A stretch of DNA of 64,000 nt, from the NCBI RefSeq assembly GCF_010093535.1, contig NW_022985177.1, positions 786,857-850,856 of the forward strand. Reading direction: 5' to 3'. This DNA comes from Lindgomyces ingoldianus (lineage: Eukaryota; Ascomycota; Dothideomycetes; Pleosporales; Lindgomycetaceae). The first letter of the stretch is position 1. Each line of letters opens with the position of its first letter. The translations under genes and the position numbers were made by a program. A model generated the notes under the pieces. The model was not told where the DNA came from. It was given only the letters and a program-made list of their open reading frames with translations, and ran no database searches. Of this stretch, positions 45,203 through 57,490 are shown one piece after another.

Positions 45203-47072
45203 TAACGTACTTCATAGGCGAGTTGCTCACACACCTAAGTTGCTTACTTTTGCTAAGACCCTACTATACTACTCTTTCTACACTAATGCATTCCTAACAA
45301 CACTACTTAAACATGTTAAAAGAACATTAGATATAGCTTACACTCTAGGCTCTTAAATAAAACGCAACACTTTTTAACTAACACGCTGCAGCTATCTATA
45401 AGGTCTCTTAAAAGATAATAAGTAACTAACGTGCTAGACAACTTTCTTAAGCTAATTATATAGCTAACTTATAAAAGCTAGATAATAATAAAGAGTAGGT
45501 AATTATTTAGCACATACTTAAGCTAGATGCGTAAGGATTTCCCCCCTAGCTAGTAGCTGTAGCTAATATAGCTAATTCTTTACACGCTAAGCGTAATATA
45601 GGCTATATTAGCATAAACTAGCCTAATATATTTGTTAAGTGTTACTTAGAGCTTAAAGTAAAGTTTAAGTGTAAGTATAACTATAAAAAAGCTTTTTATA
45701 AGAATTATGTAGTAATTTAAGGCTAGTTTAACTTTATAAAGAATATTAAAGCTAAGTATAGCATCTAAAATAATAACATGTACAACTTTAATAAGATAGA
45801 GTTTATAATAGGCTAGATATCTACTAGAGCAGTTATTATAGGTTTAGAGAGATAAGGACAGCTAAAAGCAGTCTAGCTAGGCAACTAGAAGTAGACAACA
45901 GCTATCTAGAGCATTAATGCTAAAAAGTAGGCTATTCTACTTTTTATTATTTTCTAGGGCAGCAACTACTTTTTAAACTAGTATAAAAAGAAAAATTTAC
46001 TTTAGAATTAAGTTATTATAATCTTTAAGTGTAGCTAGACTACTAATTAGCTTAGTCTAGACTAGTTAAAGCACTTTAACGCGCATATAAAAAAGTGTAC
46101 TGTTAGCAGCTACTGTCTGCTAGTTATTAATAGCTATAAGAGCTATAACTTACTTTATTTTTAGTAATACTATAAAAATAATAAAATTATTACTATTTAT
46201 ATACTTTTTTACTTATTACACTTTTTATAGCTACTTAATGTAGGTTGTTTTACTCCTTTAAAAAAGGTGTATAAGCGCTAAGCTAAAAACTTTATACATA
46301 ACTAGATTACTTATATTATAAAAATAAAGTTTCTACTATGCTTTAAAGCAGCTTATAATGCTATAATTACTTTTAGTAATATTTAAAAAAGGTTCTAAGG
46401 CGCTAAATTAGTTCTTTTTAACCTATAATAGGTTATAATAAGCTTTAATGTAAAGTTACGCACTTTATTACTACTACTACTTATATATAATAAGCTTTAG
46501 TAGTTATAAACTCTAAGTAATACTTTAAAACTTAAGTTATAATTAATACTTATAAAAATAAAAATTTAAAAGCATATAAATAGTTTACTAACTTTTATAG
46601 TTAAAGTGTTTAAAAAAGTTTTAAAGAGAGTAGTAATAATTATGTATAAGCTAGTGTTAGTGTAATAAGAAATTACTAAGCTTTAAGCAGCTAATAAGGC
46701 TACTATATAACATAAATTATATAAAAGAAAGTAGATTAAAGTAGAAAAAACCTTAATAATTTAAAAAGGCCTATGCTTAACAGCTCTAAAGGAGTTTAGG
46801 GCGCGCAGTAACAGAAAAAAGGTAAAGAAGCAGGTGCAAGCTAAAGTAGGTAAGCTATTCTAAAAGCGCTGCAGATAGTGCAATTAGACTAGGCATAACA
46901 CATAAATATGTAAGTAAGAAGTAGAAGTAGTATCTAAATAATATTCTAGGCTGTACTATACTATATAGTGCTAGAGCGGGTTGTTATGGGCTATAATAGA
47001 GTTTGTTAGGGTGGGGTCTTGGCAAAAGTAAGCAACTCAGGTGTGTGAGCGACTCGCCTATGAAGTACGTTA
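45203..47072 (+). mobile_element. Full-length RIPed pogo/Fot1-like element (B4), 1.87 kb
   Basis: Terminal inverted repeats of about 60 bp flanked by TA (TATAACGTACTTCATAGGCG on the left, complement ending GAAGTACGTTA at 47072). The plus strand encodes a pogo-superfamily DDE transposase: N-terminal region (about 45500-45600), DDE start (NNNMYNFNKIEFIIG), middle and end of the catalytic domain (INSYKSYNLLYF, then LLNVGCFTPLKKVYKR), and a basic C-terminal tail (LKEFRARSNRKKVKKQ). Catalytic Asp positions appear changed to Asn (YNFN, INSY), and dozens of stops are present. This element serves as the reference for A, B1 and B2/B3. Confidence 0.88.
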
Positions 47073-47412
47073 AGTACTAAACTATAGATTTAAATATACT
47101 TAAGTAAACTTTCTTAAAGCTATAGTAGCCTACTTTACAGCATATAATCTAGAAAGAAGAACTTATAAGAAAAACCTAGTTATTTTATCTAAATTATTTT
47201 TAATTAATAAATTACTTTTACTACTTTAATAATTAATAACTACATATATAGTGTTTAGTTTAGAGAATACTGCTAGCAGTGTAAAGGAATACTTAAAGTA
47301 AAGACACTTAGTTAATTTAAACTTATTTTAGTTTAAAAAAAAGAAATAATAGTAATATTTTCTACCTTAATTACTACTAATAAGAACTATTAATTTATAA
47401 AAGAGAGAGTAG

Positions 47413-47719
47413 TGTAAAAGTTTTTATACATTATTTTATCTTAGGTTGCCTAGAACCTATCTAAAGGGTCTCTATATTAGCTCTAACCCTAACTTAACCT
47501 AGCTCTAACTCTGCTCTACCACCTGCTGTACTTTTATTCCTCTAAGTATTTAGTTGCACCTTTCTTCTATAGCTAGCTTAGTAGTTTTCTAATATCCTTT
47601 TATACAAGGCCTATAGGTGTTAATGTAATTCCCAGGTCATTGAGTCCCCACGCACTCCCATATGCCTCTGAGTGGATTCCTACCGCATTCGGACCCATTG
47701 TCTTGCCTGTGACGTTACA
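47413..47719 (+). repeat. G2 3' LTR
   Basis: 307 bp. The inner two thirds are mutated (TGTAAAAGTTTTTATACATT), and the outer 80-90 bp are conserved (TTGAGTCCCCACGCACTCCC to GTGACGTTACA). Confidence 0.85.
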
Positions 47720-50330
47720 CTTATGTTTGCAAAGAAGAAGAATAGAAAATAGAGAATCTACTAAAACTATAAAAACTTGAACAATAATATAAAAAGAGAC
47801 TAGCAGCTAATTCTATCTGTATAGTAGATTATAAACCTTCTCTGTAGAACTACCTTCTTTACTAAGTTTAATATTAGAGACAGGTTTAACATAATATAGA
47901 TTAAAGAAGAGGATAAATAGAAAACAGCCTTCTACACTCTGCACTAGCTATATAAAATGTTAGTAATGCTATTTAGATTAACTAACACTCTAGTAACCTT
48001 CTAGAGAATAATTAACTTGTGCTTTAATAAGTTTCTAGAAAAGAATATAGTAGTATACTTAGACAACACTCTAATCTACATAAAAGAAACTTAGAAAGAG
48101 CACACATAGGCAGTATAGAAAGTTCTAGCTAAGTTAAAAAAAAAGAACTTTCTTCTTTAACTAGAAAAATGTAAATTCTAGGTCTAGGAAACTAAGTTTC
48201 TAAGATTTATAGTATTAGATAAGAAAATTTAGATAAACCTAAAGAAGGTGTTAGACATTAAGAAATAGCGTAAACTAAGAATAGTAGTAGACATAAAAGC
48301 CTTTCTAAAACTTATAAGTTACATTTAAAATTTTATTCTACACTACTTAGAAATAGCTCTACTACTTAAAAACTTAATAAAATAAGAAGTTAAGTTTAAC
48401 TATAATTAAGAAGTAGTAAGAGTAAAATAAGACTTAATTAACATAATATTAAAAGAACTAGCGCTAGCTATGTACAACCTAACGCTACTAACCTAGGTAT
48501 ATACAGACGCGTTAAGAAGAGCTAAAGAAGCAGTTCTAATATAAAAATAAGTAAACAGCTACTAGAAACTACTAGCATACTACTTAAGAAAATTTAGCAA
48601 CGCAGAACTAAGATATAGAATTTATAATTAAAAACTAATAGATATAGTAAATGCGCTAAGAACTTAGCAAGTAGAACTATTAAAAATAAAAAATTTACTT
48701 AAAGTGTATTCTAAGTATCTAAATCTAACAAGATTTCTTACAACAAAGGAACTAGAAATCAGACATGTAGAATAAGTAGAAGAACTAGCCTAATACTTAG
48801 TAATAATACAGCATATAAAAGGGATAAACAACACACAAGCTAACGCACTTAGTAGGTAACCTAACTACATAGAAGAAAAAATAGTGTAAAAAGAAGCTCT
48901 TCTCTAACATATAGCTAATAGAGGGATAATCCTAAGTAAAATAGTTAAAGCTATAGTAAACGCAGTCTAAGCCACAACTATTACTAGTTACAGAAGAAAG
49001 ATTAGGCAAGGGCACAACACAAAGACTCTACTTATAGACATCTAAGTATTTAAAACTTAAGAAAAAGAATAGAAAGAGATTATAGGTATAAAATTTCTAA
49101 CCTAAGAAGATAGTACTAGAAGATAGTATAAGAATGTAACACCTATAGATGTAACATAGTTAAAAGACACAAACTTTATAAACTACTACAATCTATAACG
49201 CTACTATAGCAGCTGTAGTACATAATTATAATAGACTTTATTACTAGAATACTAGCAAGTTAAGAACTAAGCACTAAACACCTTTATAATATAATAACAG
49301 TAGTCTAATGCAAACTAACAAAATATATTTACACATAGCTTATAAGTAAGATAATAATTACTAAAGAACTTGCTTATAAATTAGAAAGAAATGTGTTTGC
49401 TAACTATAAGTACCTAAATATAATTATCTTTAATTAGAATAAACTTTTTACGTTACAATATTAGCAAGAGTACTGTTAAAATATAAGAATAAAAACATAA
49501 ATGTCTACAGCCTACTACCTCTAGACAGACAGACAAACTAGAAGAATAAACTAAACACTTCTAGAATACCTGCGTAAATACGTAAATAGTTAACGTAATA
49601 ACTAGGTAGAACAACTTCTAATAGCTTAGCTTAGCTATAATATAATAGAATTAGTAATAACTAGAGAAACTTAATATTAAGCTAACTACGTAAAAAAGAT
49701 AAAGCTCTTTGAAAAAGTATCTAAAACTCTACTAAAAGCTAGGCAGCAAGCTAAGCTACTCTACTAAATATATAAAACACTACATAATAATATACTAACT
49801 ACTAATAAATAAATAAGTAAATAAGCTAATAAAAAGTAGAAGAGAGAACTAGTCTTCTAGAGAAGAGATACAGTCTACTTATCTACTAAAAACCTTATGT
49901 ATACTAGAGAAGAACTAAAACTAAGAAGTTGTTAAGTTAGACTCTTAATTATAGAATCTAGATAAGAACTAGTAAACTATATTCTCTAACTTTTAAAAGA
50001 ATTATAGATGTACTTTATTATTTACATTAGCTAACTAGAACTAGCGCTATAAAATACTAAACTAGTAGAAAAAGTAGACATAACAGTCTAGAATTACTAT
50101 AAGGTAGAAAAGATAGTTGTAGAAAAAGAGAAGAGAAGCACATTAAAGTACTTAGTATAATAGAAAGGGTACTTACTAGCAGACAACACTTAGAAACCTA
50201 AAAAGAATTTAGTAAAGGCCTTTAAAATTCTATAAGCATAAAAGTAAAAAACTAAGAAGAAACTACTATTAAAGCTAAAAAGTCTTTAGACAACAAAGAA
50301 GAAGTAGCCTTAGAACTAAGATTCTAAAGA
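47720..50330 (+). mobile_element. G1 segment 3: RT, RNase H, integrase, chromodomain
   Basis: Directly continues the 31037-31193 frame. Reverse transcriptase (TTFFTKFNIRDRFNIIQIKE; VVYLDNTLIYIKE at 48049-48087 with YLDD changed to YLDN), RNase H (FSNAELRYRIYN), integrase core and GPY region (near 49540-49700: DRQTN.KN, then W/QLGRTTSNSLA), and a chromodomain at about 50095-50225 (STLKYLVQQKGYLLADNTQ, expected ..LVKWKGY..EENTWEP). This identifies G1 as a chromovirus, whose chromodomain in active relatives directs insertion to heterochromatin. All domains carry stops. Confidence 0.85.
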
Positions 50331-51218
50331 ACATGTTATAGCGTTCTTAGAGGTAGATTTACCTCTCTCTTACCTAGCTTATTCTTAAAATACTCTAACT
50401 AAGTAATTACTTTATTATCTTAGCATAGAAGAGCCTTCTATTTTAATACTAGTAGACCTTAGCGTTTTTAGAGGTTAACTAGCTAGGTTTTAGTTTTATA
50501 ACAGCAGTTCTAAGCCTTCTGCTTAAAAGATTAAGTAGTAATAATTTAATAATTAACCTCTTTACACGCTGCCTTCTTCTCTAGCTTCTACTTCTCTAAC
50601 TCTACCTTCTACTTAGCAACCTAACACTTAATATTCTCTTTAGCAGCATTGTAACAATCTTATTAGACATTAGTTATAAAAAAAATTACAACAGTTGTTC
50701 TTCTCTACACAACGCATACAACATAAACAGAACTTAAGAGATAATAAGTAGAGAGCTTTAGCAGAACAGTAAAAACTATAAGGCACTATGCTTAAAAATA
50801 AGAAACAGAAACAACACTCTAAATAACAGGCACAACTATAATAAAATAAGCAGACAGAAGTAGTAGCTACATAAAGTATTAGAAAAGTAAGAGAAAGAAT
50901 AAGAGATGTATAACCCTTTAGAAAGTTAGGCAGAGGGCGCCTTTATAACAGAATGCTTAGGTAGCATAGTGTAGACTTTAAGATAAAGCCTAAGAAGAGA
51001 AGAGTAGATAGTATAACTACTAGTTAGAAGAGTCTGTTAAGGCTTAATTCTAGTAAAGGAAAATAAAGCTACAAATAGAGCATCACGCAACTAAGAGTTA
51101 TGTAATTATTATATAGCATAGAATGTAAAAACACTAACTATAAGTTATTAAACTTAGAGAAATTAAGCTAGGTTAATTTTCTACAACTTATAAACTTATA
51201 GATAAGAAACTCTATATA
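50331..51218 (+). mobile_element. G1 tail and start of its 3' LTR-like region
   Basis: After the chromodomain, AT-rich sequence encodes no clear domain. From about 51044 (TGTTAAGGCTTAATTCTAGT) it matches 20137-20338 and is cut at 51218 by C4. This pair probably marks the repeated ends of the gypsy element, but I cannot fix the LTR boundaries. Confidence 0.45.
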
Positions 51219-51498
51219 TGTTAAATAGGCTCTAACAGCTAGCTGCTTATAGTATAAGCACTTAAGTAGCAAGAGTAAGAGTGGTGTACAGTGTGCACAG
51301 CGTATAAAGTAGGTAAGGTAAGAGCAACATGTTTTTAGTTCTATTACTCTTATCTTTCCTCTGTACAAAGGAAAAAGGGGATATCTAGATGTTCACGCAC
51401 AGAGGTTTGCGCACAAGCATTATGTAACATAGATACATAGTCCTGCTTGTGCGTAATTACTTGTATCTAGATTGTAACGCTGCTGCTGTGTACAGACA
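51219..51498 (-). repeat. LTR L1 of the C4/C5 array
   Basis: 280 bp, begins TGTTAAATAGGCTC, ends GTACAGACA. Left flank ATATA. Confidence 0.85.
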
Positions 51499-54400
51499 CT
51501 AGCAACTTTTTTTTTTGTCTAAAAAGTTACCTTCTGTACGTGTTACCTCCCTTCTGTCTGTGTAGGTCTATCTAATTATGTTCTGCCTTTACTCTACCCT
51601 ATTTGTTAGAACTTGCCTTAGTAATGCTGTACATTAAAATAGGCTAGTTGCGCTATATAAATAGCTCTATAAATAGTGTAGAGCGTTTTAGGCTATTATT
51701 ATTTAGCCTTTGTGCGCTTGCCTTATAAGTAATTTAGCAGTGTATAAACTGTTTTATGTAGGGTTTTGTGCTAGAATAGTGTGGGATCTTTGCGTAGGCA
51801 GGTGTGTAGGGAGGTGTATATAATAAGGTCTTCTCTTCTTCTTTACCTTCTCTTCTTTATCCTTTACTTTTTAAGCCCTACTGTACAATCCCCTAGCTCT
51901 TTTCTCTTTTTGTACAGTGCTAGCAGTGACAGATCCTTATAATAAGAAAGATAAGTGCGTACAATACAAAAAAAAACAAAGGGAAATAGGCCTTGTACAA
52001 AGGCGTTGTTAGTCTAGTTAGTCTAAGGCATCTTTACGCACAGGATCTAGCTAGTCTACAGATGCTTCTATCTAGACAGAGAGGCAATTAGTTAGGACTA
52101 ATAATTAAAGAGCCTAATTTAGTGTTTTCTTTATACATGCATCTACTAAGTTGTTTTTACTATTAATCTACTTTATCTTAGCAATTTCCCTCTTCTTGTA
52201 CAATTTGCAGAGTAATATAATGTTAATTATAAGTTGCTTTTTGCTAGTAGTGCCTAGCTTAACAAGGCAATTATATAGAGACCTTAAATCTATATAGATT
52301 ACTACTAGAATTAGTAGCAGTTTAAGTGTTTATATAATTTACTATAAAGTTATACTAAAAGTAATTACATTATTAAACTTTCTAACTATTCTATATAGTT
52401 TACTAGTAAGGACACTTCTAGTTACTCTTTTACACTTAGTAGAATTCTAGTGTATAATGTTGCCTAGTATTTTAAAGTAGTTACTTTACTCTATATAGTT
52501 CTTATTACTTAATATAATTAAAAATTCTAGCTATAAGCTAAAGTTCTTATTATTAGCAAATAATCTATCTATAAAGATAAACAGCTTTACACTATTAAGC
52601 TATAATAGTAAGAAGGTAAGACTGCGCTTACTATTATCTATCTACTATTAAATTTATGCATTAAGTGTGTTAATATTATTATGCAAAAGGTCTATAGTTT
52701 GTGCAGTAATAAAAAGGTTAAATGCTGCCTCTAGTTAACATATAGATGTAATATATGCCTTTCTTGCATATTACTTAACATATTATTGTACAGCATTCTT
52801 ATCTTTTAAGTTAATTATATAAAAGTAGCTTACTTATCCTTTCTAAGTAAAGACTACTATGTTATGCGTAAGTTTAATTCTTTTACTATTAAACTTAATA
52901 AGTTGCTTTTTTACTAAAATAGTTTTACCTTTTACATAGAACTTTACTTTTTATAGTTTTTTCTTTTCTTTTTATGTAAAATTTTTATTATAATGCTTAA
53001 GATGTTATCTATCTATAGGCTAGTAATACTAAAAGTGTGCTCTTCTTTATTAGTAATTAAGAGGTAGAGGTTATATAAAAAGATGTGCATGCACAGCTTT
53101 TTTTTATAGTAGTTATAGTATGTCTTAAACTAATACAGTCCTAATTTAGCAGCTCTATATAAGAGTTGTACAACCTAGAGTATTATATTTAGTAGAAAGC
53201 TCTAGCGCATCTTCTTTAGTAGCTTTATGTATAGTGTGCGCATAAGCTTATTTATTAATTAGATGTATACTTATGTAATATTACATAGTTTAAAATGCAT
53301 TTTATATGTAGCTTTTAGGCTTACTTTTATAGCTAGAAGTAGTCTCTAGCTTATTCTCTAGATAGTTAGTAACTAAGTAAGAATTTTTTTTTTCTTTTTA
53401 TCTAAGTAGCTAGCAAACACTAGGTAGGATTTTTTATATAGTTAAGTTATTTTACTTTTTACTTTTTATATAAAGTAAAGGTTAAAAATCTAACCTTTAT
53501 GCTTTATTAAGTTATACACTATAACTTTAAAAGTGCTATTAGTAATTAAAGTGTCTATCTCTGTGTAGTCTAATTTTTTAAATAGTTCTCTAAGTGTAGT
53601 AATTACACTATTTATATAAAGCTTAATAGACAAGGCCTAATTATCCTTCTTCTTCTAAGTTAGAAATACCTAGTCTAGACTTTATGCAGGTTTTCTTTAC
53701 TTTTTACTTCTTCTAGTATCTATATTTTTTTTTGCACTAGTGCAGCATTGCTATTTTAAGAGGCTTAGTTTATAGTAGGCTTTAGTTTTACCTTTATAAT
53801 ATTTTTATAAGGCTATTTTTTTTCCTTTTCTTTAGAGAATCTTTTTATATAAGGATTAGTTTATCTAGGTTATTTATTATAAGTAGGTTGTCTTTTTTTT
53901 TTATAGTACAGTTTAACCTGTGTATATTAGAGCTTTAGTAGGCTATTTTTTTTTAATAATAACATTTCTTCCTTTAATACTTTTAATCTTATATAGGCTA
54001 GTCTAGCCTTTTTTCTCCCTCTATGCTATAATTTTTAAGCTAAGGGGGAGGTTAAGAACTTTATGTGTTATAAGGCTATTATAAGTGTTAATTATATAAT
54101 TAATGTTTACTTTTACATAGTCTTTTTAAAGTATCTTTATTACCTTTTATACTGCGCTTGCTTATGTAATAATGTCTAGTAATAGCAAAAAGTCTAGGTT
54201 AATTCTTAGGTATGCTCTAAAGACTAGCAGCGTAGGTACTAGACTGTGTAGGCTAGCTATGTTGTTTAAAGCCTTAACTGCTATCTGCAGGATAGCCTTA
54301 TTATCTATACAGTTACCTAGCTTAGTCTTTAGGGTGTTAAATACTTGTTAAAAAGGTGTGTGCGCACACTTAACCTTTCTAACTGCCTAATATGCTTCTA

Positions 54401-57210
54401 TAGGCATCTGCCTATATGTAGCTTCTATAATCTTTGCATAAGCTTAAAAATCCTTTAAAGTAAAGTTTATACTAAAGTTATACATAATATAGTCTAGAGG
54501 TTTTTAATAGGTATTAATCTAGCATTTGCACAGTGCATCTTAGGTATCTTATGTAGACATAGATTTTAGAAATGTAGTAGCCTAAAATAATATGTCTGTA
54601 TTAATAATATATAAAACATCCTTATTATTAATTTATACAACATTAAGAATAACTTTATAGTTAAAGTAGGTGTTATTTTTAATTATAAACTTAAATTTTT
54701 ATAAGGCCTAGTTATATAATTAGCAGCAGTAGCAGAACTTTTTAATCTCTTCTAGCACTACAGCATTAATGTTGTAGCTAGCGCTAGTTAGCATCTTCTA
54801 AAGTCTTTCTATGCAAGGGTGTCTAAATTAGTAGTAAAGGCAGTAGAGTTCTAATTTAGTAAAGAAAGACATAAATTCTTTTTTACTAACACTAAAAAAA
54901 AAGTGTCTTTATTTTTATATAATAAAAATAGTAGTTTTGTTTTTATATATAATAACATTTAAAACATTATTAAAGTACACTCTAAGTTAGTTAGTATCTA
55001 CTAGTAATAGTAAAAATAGTGTTAAAGTCTTTAAAATATAGTATGTAACTAGACTAATTAGGTTCTAGATTTATATAGTACTAATTAATTTTTTTAGTGT
55101 CTAGCTTTTAAAGCTAATATTTATTTAGCTAAGTGTTTAATTAATTTCTATATGTAGGTTTTTTTATATGTACACCTTAAGTTAAAACTTGCTAATAGTA
55201 GAGATCTTTACTACGCCTATGTTTTATAGTTTACCTTAGTATACTATATAGTATTAGTTATTAAGAATAAACTGCTTAGCATATTTCTTAGGTTTAATGC
55301 TGTAGATGTTCTTTTCTATTACATAGTGTAAATAGGCAGTAGAGGTAAAGTAGTTAACAGCTTTTTTTAGCATTTTTACTTTTTTATTTTATTTTCTTTA
55401 TATTATGCAAATTATTTTTTTTCTTAGAGTAACCTTTAAAGTTTTAGATGTATAAAGTAATAGCTTTATATAATAAGGTCTTATTATAGAAATTTTTATA
55501 TAAGGCAACATACTAGTTCTTTACTTATGTATAGTTATTATAAGAGTAGTTTAATAACTAATATTTTTTTTATAGCAGATAAAGCACTTCTTTGTCAATG
55601 TATAGTTATCTCTAGATTGTAGCCTAAACTTAGATAAAAATCTTCTATATTATTTTTTTTTACATAGAGAGAAGCTTTTTTCTTATTATGCAGACTTTTA
55701 TTATATAAAGTTATATTAGTAGTCTATGTAGTATATATTAGGCAGTTTTTAGAGGTATTAGTTTACTCTTTAGTCTATAGTAACTTAAAGTAATGCTTAT
55801 AAGTTGCTAAATAAAGCTTTACATAAAAGCTTAATAGTAAAAATAGCATGTTCTAGTTTTATTTATCTTTAACAGGCTTATATAATAGTAGTGTGTAGTA
55901 GAACATCTTTTTAAAATTTTGTTTTTAGTGCCTTTTATATAAGTATAAGCTTATTAATTATTATTTTAAAGACTTTATATAAACTTTTATTAAAATCTTT
56001 TTATTAGTATTATATAAAAGTTATTATTATCTAGTCTGTCTAGTACTAGCTATAGTTTACATTAATGTTAAAGTAACTACTTAAAGTGTTATATAAATGC
56101 TTCTAGTTATATCTAGAGCCTATATTATGCATATAGTATATATTTATATAACTTTTTAGGATATTTAAAAAGATGTTTATGTACTAAGTTTTTTAAATAT
56201 CTAGCTATTAATATAGATTAATAAAAATCTTTATTTTATTTATAAAAATGTTATATAGTTAACTTATATAGTTATTATTTTTTTTATACCTTTTAAAATT
56301 ATATAATTTTATTTGCTAGAAGTTTTTCTTTAGTAGTTTCTTTCTAAGGTAGAAGTTTATACAGGTTGTAATGTAGTATAGATTATGCAGGTGGTATTAG
56401 TAGTGTGTACACTACTGCAGGCGGTGGTGTGTATAATTAAGGGTGTGAAGTAGGCGTTAGGTAGAGTAGCATGTATTGTTTATATAGTAATTAGTGTAGT
56501 GCTAGCTAAGGTGTAGAAGCAGGTAATACTAGTACATTTAGTATTAATAGCAGTATTATGTTTAGTCTACTTTTATGTAGAGTCTTATATAGTAATAAAG
56601 GTTACATATAAAGCTTTTTTAGTATAATTACTTTTTTTTATGCTATATTATATAGCTTCTAGGCTTAGGTACTTTTAGTGCCTAGCTATAGTGTAATTCT
56701 TTTATTTTTTAGCACTTATATAAGCTTTTTTTTAAATATGTAGCTAAGTACTAAAAAGTCTTATAGTGTTTATTTTTTAAAATCCTTTATATATAAACTT
56801 AGAAAAGTAGCGCCTTTTTAAGTTATTATATGTAGATTAGTAATTATGTAACTTATATATAATTAAGTTTATAAGCTTATTAAAGCTTTTAATATGTTAA
56901 TCTTATTATTCTAGTACTCTAGGCTAGTCTTATTTTATAGTGTTACTTTTAATATTCTTATGTTTTTTATAAGTTATTTATATAATAGAAATTATTTTTT
57001 ATTCTTTTTATTATTACATAGAGTTGTTAGTTGCTAGTAGAATTTTATTATAATAGTATAGTTAATTACTTTTTTAGTAAATTATGCAGGTACTGCTGTT
57101 ATCTAGCTACTAGGTTGTGCAGCTTTAATAGCTTTAGTGTGCGCCTTACACTATCTTCTTCTTACTTTGTACAGTAGTAGAGCTTACTATATAATATAAA
57201 GAATTAATCT

Positions 57211-57490
57211 TGTTAAATAGGCTCTAACAGCTAGCTGCTTATAGTATAAGCACTTAAGTAGTAAGAGTAAGAGTGGTGTACAGTGTGCACAGCGTACAAA
57301 GTAGGTAAAGTAAGGGCAATATGTTTCTAGTTCTATTACTCTTGTCTTTCCTTTATACAGAGGAAAAGGGGGATATTTAGATGTTTGCGCACAGAGGTTT
57401 ACGCACAAGCATTATGTAACATAGATATGTAATCCTGCTTGTGCGCAATTGCTTATATCTAGGCTGCAACACTGCTGCTGTGTATAGACA
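57211..57490 (-). repeat. LTR L2, shared between C4 and C5
   Basis: 280 bp. It is the 5' LTR of C4 and the 3' LTR of C5, followed directly by the C5 polypurine tract (CTAGCAACTTTTCTTTTTAT). Confidence 0.85.

Larger units (their letters stand above)
31194..47719 (+). mobile_element. LTR element G2 (gypsy-type ends), nested in G1 and itself host to other elements
   Basis: LTRs of 307 bp at 31194-31500 and 47413-47719 begin TGTAACGAC/TGTAAAAG and end TTATA/TTACA. The target duplication CTTAT is at 31189-31193 and 47720-47724, and the G1 reverse transcriptase reading resumes immediately after it. After subtracting nested elements only about 1.4 kb of internal sequence remains (31501-31773, 44411-45202, 47073-47412), with no readable protein. 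It is therefore a short non-autonomous element or a deleted one. Confidence 0.8.
51219..57490 (-). mobile_element. Ty1/copia element C4 (C3 family)
   Basis: LTRs at 51219-51498 and 57211-57490 (280 bp each), minus-strand coding. The polypurine tract complement (CTAGCAACTTTTTTTTTTGT) follows the left LTR as it should. Integrase/RT blocks are collinear with C3 and C5. Next to the right LTR the leader is shortened: GATTAATTCTTTATATTATA abuts the LTR directly, lacking about 165 bp (with the primer-binding region) that C3 and C5 keep. Confidence 0.85.
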
